Below the pieces are notes generated by a model. It was not told where the DNA came from and made no database searches. It worked only from the letters and a program-made list of their open reading frames with translations. From Clostridia bacterium (GTDB lineage: Bacteria; Bacillota_A; Clostridia; Oscillospirales; Butyricicoccaceae): 6,857 bases of DNA. Numbering within the stretch: position 1 is the stretch's first letter; every line of letters begins with the position of its first letter. Below are positions 5,426 through 6,857 of this stretch, in pieces. Position numbers and translations under genes: made by a program. The stretch is taken from NCBI GenBank assembly GCA_017421885.1, contig JAFOHJ010000221.1:1-6857 (forward strand). Direction: 5' to 3'.

Positions 5426-5434
5426 CCCCCCTTT
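5426..5434 (-). promoter_or_regulatory. Ribosome binding site deciding the membrane-protein start
   Basis: On the minus strand AAAGGGGGG is followed after seven bases by ATG at 5418. The ATG at 5424 would leave one base of spacing and the ATG at 5448 is upstream of the site, so both are unlikely starts. Confidence 0.75.
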
Positions 5435-5499
5435 GCAGCATGATCCAAAGAACTTTTTATTATTTTATCATATTATCAAGCTGAACGAAAGGCTTTTTG

Positions 5500-5528
5500 T
5501 TGTAAAAAGTCGTTTACTATGCTAAACT
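5500..5528 (+). promoter_or_regulatory. Candidate promoter of the DUF4299-like gene
   Basis: TTGTAA (5500-5505), a 17-base spacer and TAAACT (5523-5528) give an acceptable sigma-A-type promoter starting transcription near 5535, 30 bases before the ATG. The intergenic region 5419-5565 is shared with the divergent membrane-protein gene; on the minus strand I see AT-rich TATGAT/TAAAAT candidates but no convincing -35 box. Confidence 0.5.
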
Positions 5529-5565
5529 GTATTCATCCCCATCGCATAAAGGAGAAAAATACCCA

Positions 5566-6857
5566 ATGGCTGTTAATATAGAGATCCCCTTTGATCCCGA
5601 TAATATGCCCGATCTTTCGATTGCGGCTCTCGCCGCCTTCGAAAACCTCAGCTACGGCACATTAGACCAGAACTATTGCCTTCAGATCGGCGTGACCGGC
5701 GATCACAACGTCCTCTACAGCGAAGAACGCATAGGACGCGGCTTCGACCTCACCGTCGAGTTCGACCATATCCATATTTCCCTCGCTCTCCCCAATACTC
5801 CCCACGATATCGAGCTGGCCTATCGCCTTACCCTCAAGCTGTGCGAATACACCGGCACTGACAGCTTCTTCCGTGACAACGAAGAGATCTTTGTCGACGA
5901 GGCTCAGGGCCTTGTTACCCTCGACCTTCAGGCCAGTGTAAATGCCATGAATAAGATGACCGGCGATGTTATCTCGGGCGAAAAGGACAATATGGGCGTT
6001 TTTGGCGCTCTCTATCCCATCTTCCTCGGCCGCAAAGAGCTCGACCAGGTGGGCGGAACACTTCAGGGCCTCGAGGAATACCTTCACATGGTACAGAAAA
6101 CCGACATTTTCTATGCCAGCCCCCGATTCTATAAGATGAAAAGCGGCGACATCGTCGGCCTTTACTTTGTCGGTGAAAATATAGAGACCGTCATCCCGAC
6201 AAATCCCATCCCACCCTTCTATAAGATGGACGATGTAAGAGCCTACTATGTTCACCTGCCCGACGCTATAAATGTCCCCTTCGAGGCAGTGCTCGACCAT
6301 ACCGCCGATGCCGATTTCTTTGATTTCAATCATATCAGAGTGAAGCTGGATGCCCATGATATTGCAAAACTGGCCGGCGAAAGCGCGGTGGACCTCAACA
6401 CCGGCGACCCTATAGATGTAAAATACTGGGGCAAGCCCTTTGACAACGGCTTTGACCACCTCAATAAGATCCATGAGATGAGACTGATGACCCCCGAGCT
6501 GTCGGCATGGAGCCATCTTGCAGTATTCCTGCGCTGGAGCTATGAAAAAGGCCTGCTCAGCCAAGCTCTGCTGGAGGCCCTTCCCGAGCTTCCAGAAATC
6601 ATAGAGAGCAGGACCGTCGACCTCAGAAGCATAATCTGCGAAAACCCCGTATTCGGCGGCGGACTCAAGGCAATGCACTTTTCTGACGAGGCCCTGCCCT
6701 TTGTAAAGAAATTTTATTCTTTCAGCAATAACGGTTTCCCTGCCTGTGTCGACGCTCACGCAGAGGCAGTCCTCGGCAGCATCAAATACCACTGCGCCGA
6801 ATATCAGAACGAAGCCTATCTCTTTGTCCCCTATGGCGAAGCCTTCCACGAAGGTCT
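5566..6857 (+). CDS. DUF4299-like protein with extra C-terminal domain, 3' end missing
   Basis: An uninterrupted frame runs from ATG at 5566 to the right edge (430 full codons), so the true length is unknown. AAAGGAG (5548-5554) lies eleven bases upstream. Residues 1 to about 220 resemble the DUF4299 family, of unknown function, as I recall it: IPFDPDN (7-13), LSYG (28-31), ERIGRGFD (54-61), LPNTPHDIE (75-83), GALYPIFLGRKEL (147-159), LHMVQKTDIFYASPRFYK (173-190), ENIETVIPTNP (204-214). Residues about 285-430 form a second region with WSHLAVFLRWSYEKGLLS (315-332), VDLRSIICE (351-359) and EAYLFVPYGE (416-425). This pattern resembles C-terminal domains of clostridial hypothetical proteins, where a helix of the HIA.YLRW type precedes a DLR.FI motif. 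There is no signal peptide or membrane segment, so it is probably cytoplasmic. Codons are GC-rich, like the operon genes. No function can be assigned; the C-terminal match is from memory. Confidence 0.8.
   Translation, partial: MAVNIEIPFDPDNMPDLSIAALAAFENLSYGTLDQNYCLQIGVTGDHNVLYSEERIGRGFDLTVEFDHIHISLALPNTPHDIELAYRLTLKLCEYTGTDSFFRDNEEIFVDEAQGLVTLDLQASVNAMNKMTGDVISGEKDNMGVFGALYPIFLGRKELDQVGGTLQGLEEYLHMVQKTDIFYASPRFYKMKSGDIVGLYFVGENIETVIPTNPIPPFYKMDDVRAYYVHLPDAINVPFEAVLDHTADADFFDFNHIRVKLDAHDIAKLAGESAVDLNTGDPIDVKYWGKPFDNGFDHLNKIHEMRLMTPELSAWSHLAVFLRWSYEKGLLSQALLEALPELPEIIESRTVDLRSIICENPVFGGGLKAMHFSDEALPFVKKFYSFSNNGFPACVDAHAEAVLGSIKYHCAEYQNEAYLFVPYGEAFHEG

Noticed and set aside
5662..6849. 395-codon open frame on the minus strand opposite the DUF4299-like gene
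   Set aside because: The plus frame has a ribosome site, a promoter and family motifs. The minus frame is a codon-bias shadow.
1..6857. CRISPR array, insertion sequence, tRNA or attachment site
   Set aside because: No regularly spaced repeats, transposase-like frames, tRNA cloverleaf ends or paired direct repeats could be found on either strand.

Overview
The window looks like a chromosomal segment from a Gram-positive, obligately anaerobic Clostridia-type bacterium, probably Oscillospiraceae/Ruminococcaceae-like. The reasons are strong GGAGG/AAAGGAG ribosome binding sites, AT-rich spacers with sigma-A-type promoters around fairly GC-rich genes, a siroheme enzyme carrying clostridial-type ferredoxin clusters, and protein families (YitT, Amidase_6, DUF4299-like) common in Firmicutes. 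The taxonomic call is inference; there is no rRNA or other marker here.

Layout. (1) Bases 1-337, minus strand: 5' part of a YitT-family membrane protein, running off the left edge, with a near-consensus promoter at 360-388. (2) 491-991, plus: a small Amidase_6 papain-like protein without a signal peptide, ended by a clear terminator at 999-1021. (3) 1140-2018, plus: a LysR-type regulator whose promoter (1070-1098) is flanked or overlapped by two perfect palindromes. (4) 2160-3791 and 3834-4781, plus: a probable two-gene operon of a CoA-disulfide/persulfide-reductase-like flavoprotein fused to a rhodanese domain, and a small siroheme sulfite reductase of AsrC type with two inserted ferredoxin clusters. 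It ends at a strong hairpin at 4797-4826. (5) 4825-5418, minus: an AT-rich orphan gene for a single-pass membrane protein of unknown function, convergent on that hairpin. (6) 5566 to the right edge, plus: the first 430 codons of a DUF4299-like protein with a second C-terminal domain.

How they fit together. The centre of the window (1058-4826) reads as one regulated sulfur module. The LysR protein probably senses a sulfur metabolite and controls the flavoprotein/sulfite-reductase pair, as CysL controls cysJI in Bacillus subtilis. The siroheme enzyme would reduce sulfite to sulfide. The flavoprotein-rhodanese fusion would handle persulfide or disulfide sulfur with NAD(P)H, and might supply electrons to the reductase, because no AsrA/AsrB-type partners are visible. 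A 22-bp dyad sits about 66 bp upstream of the predicted start of transcription of the pair, which is where LysR proteins usually bind. The flanking genes show no obvious functional link to this module.

There is no tRNA, rRNA, CRISPR array, insertion sequence or recognisable riboswitch. No stretch longer than 300 bases lacks a gene.
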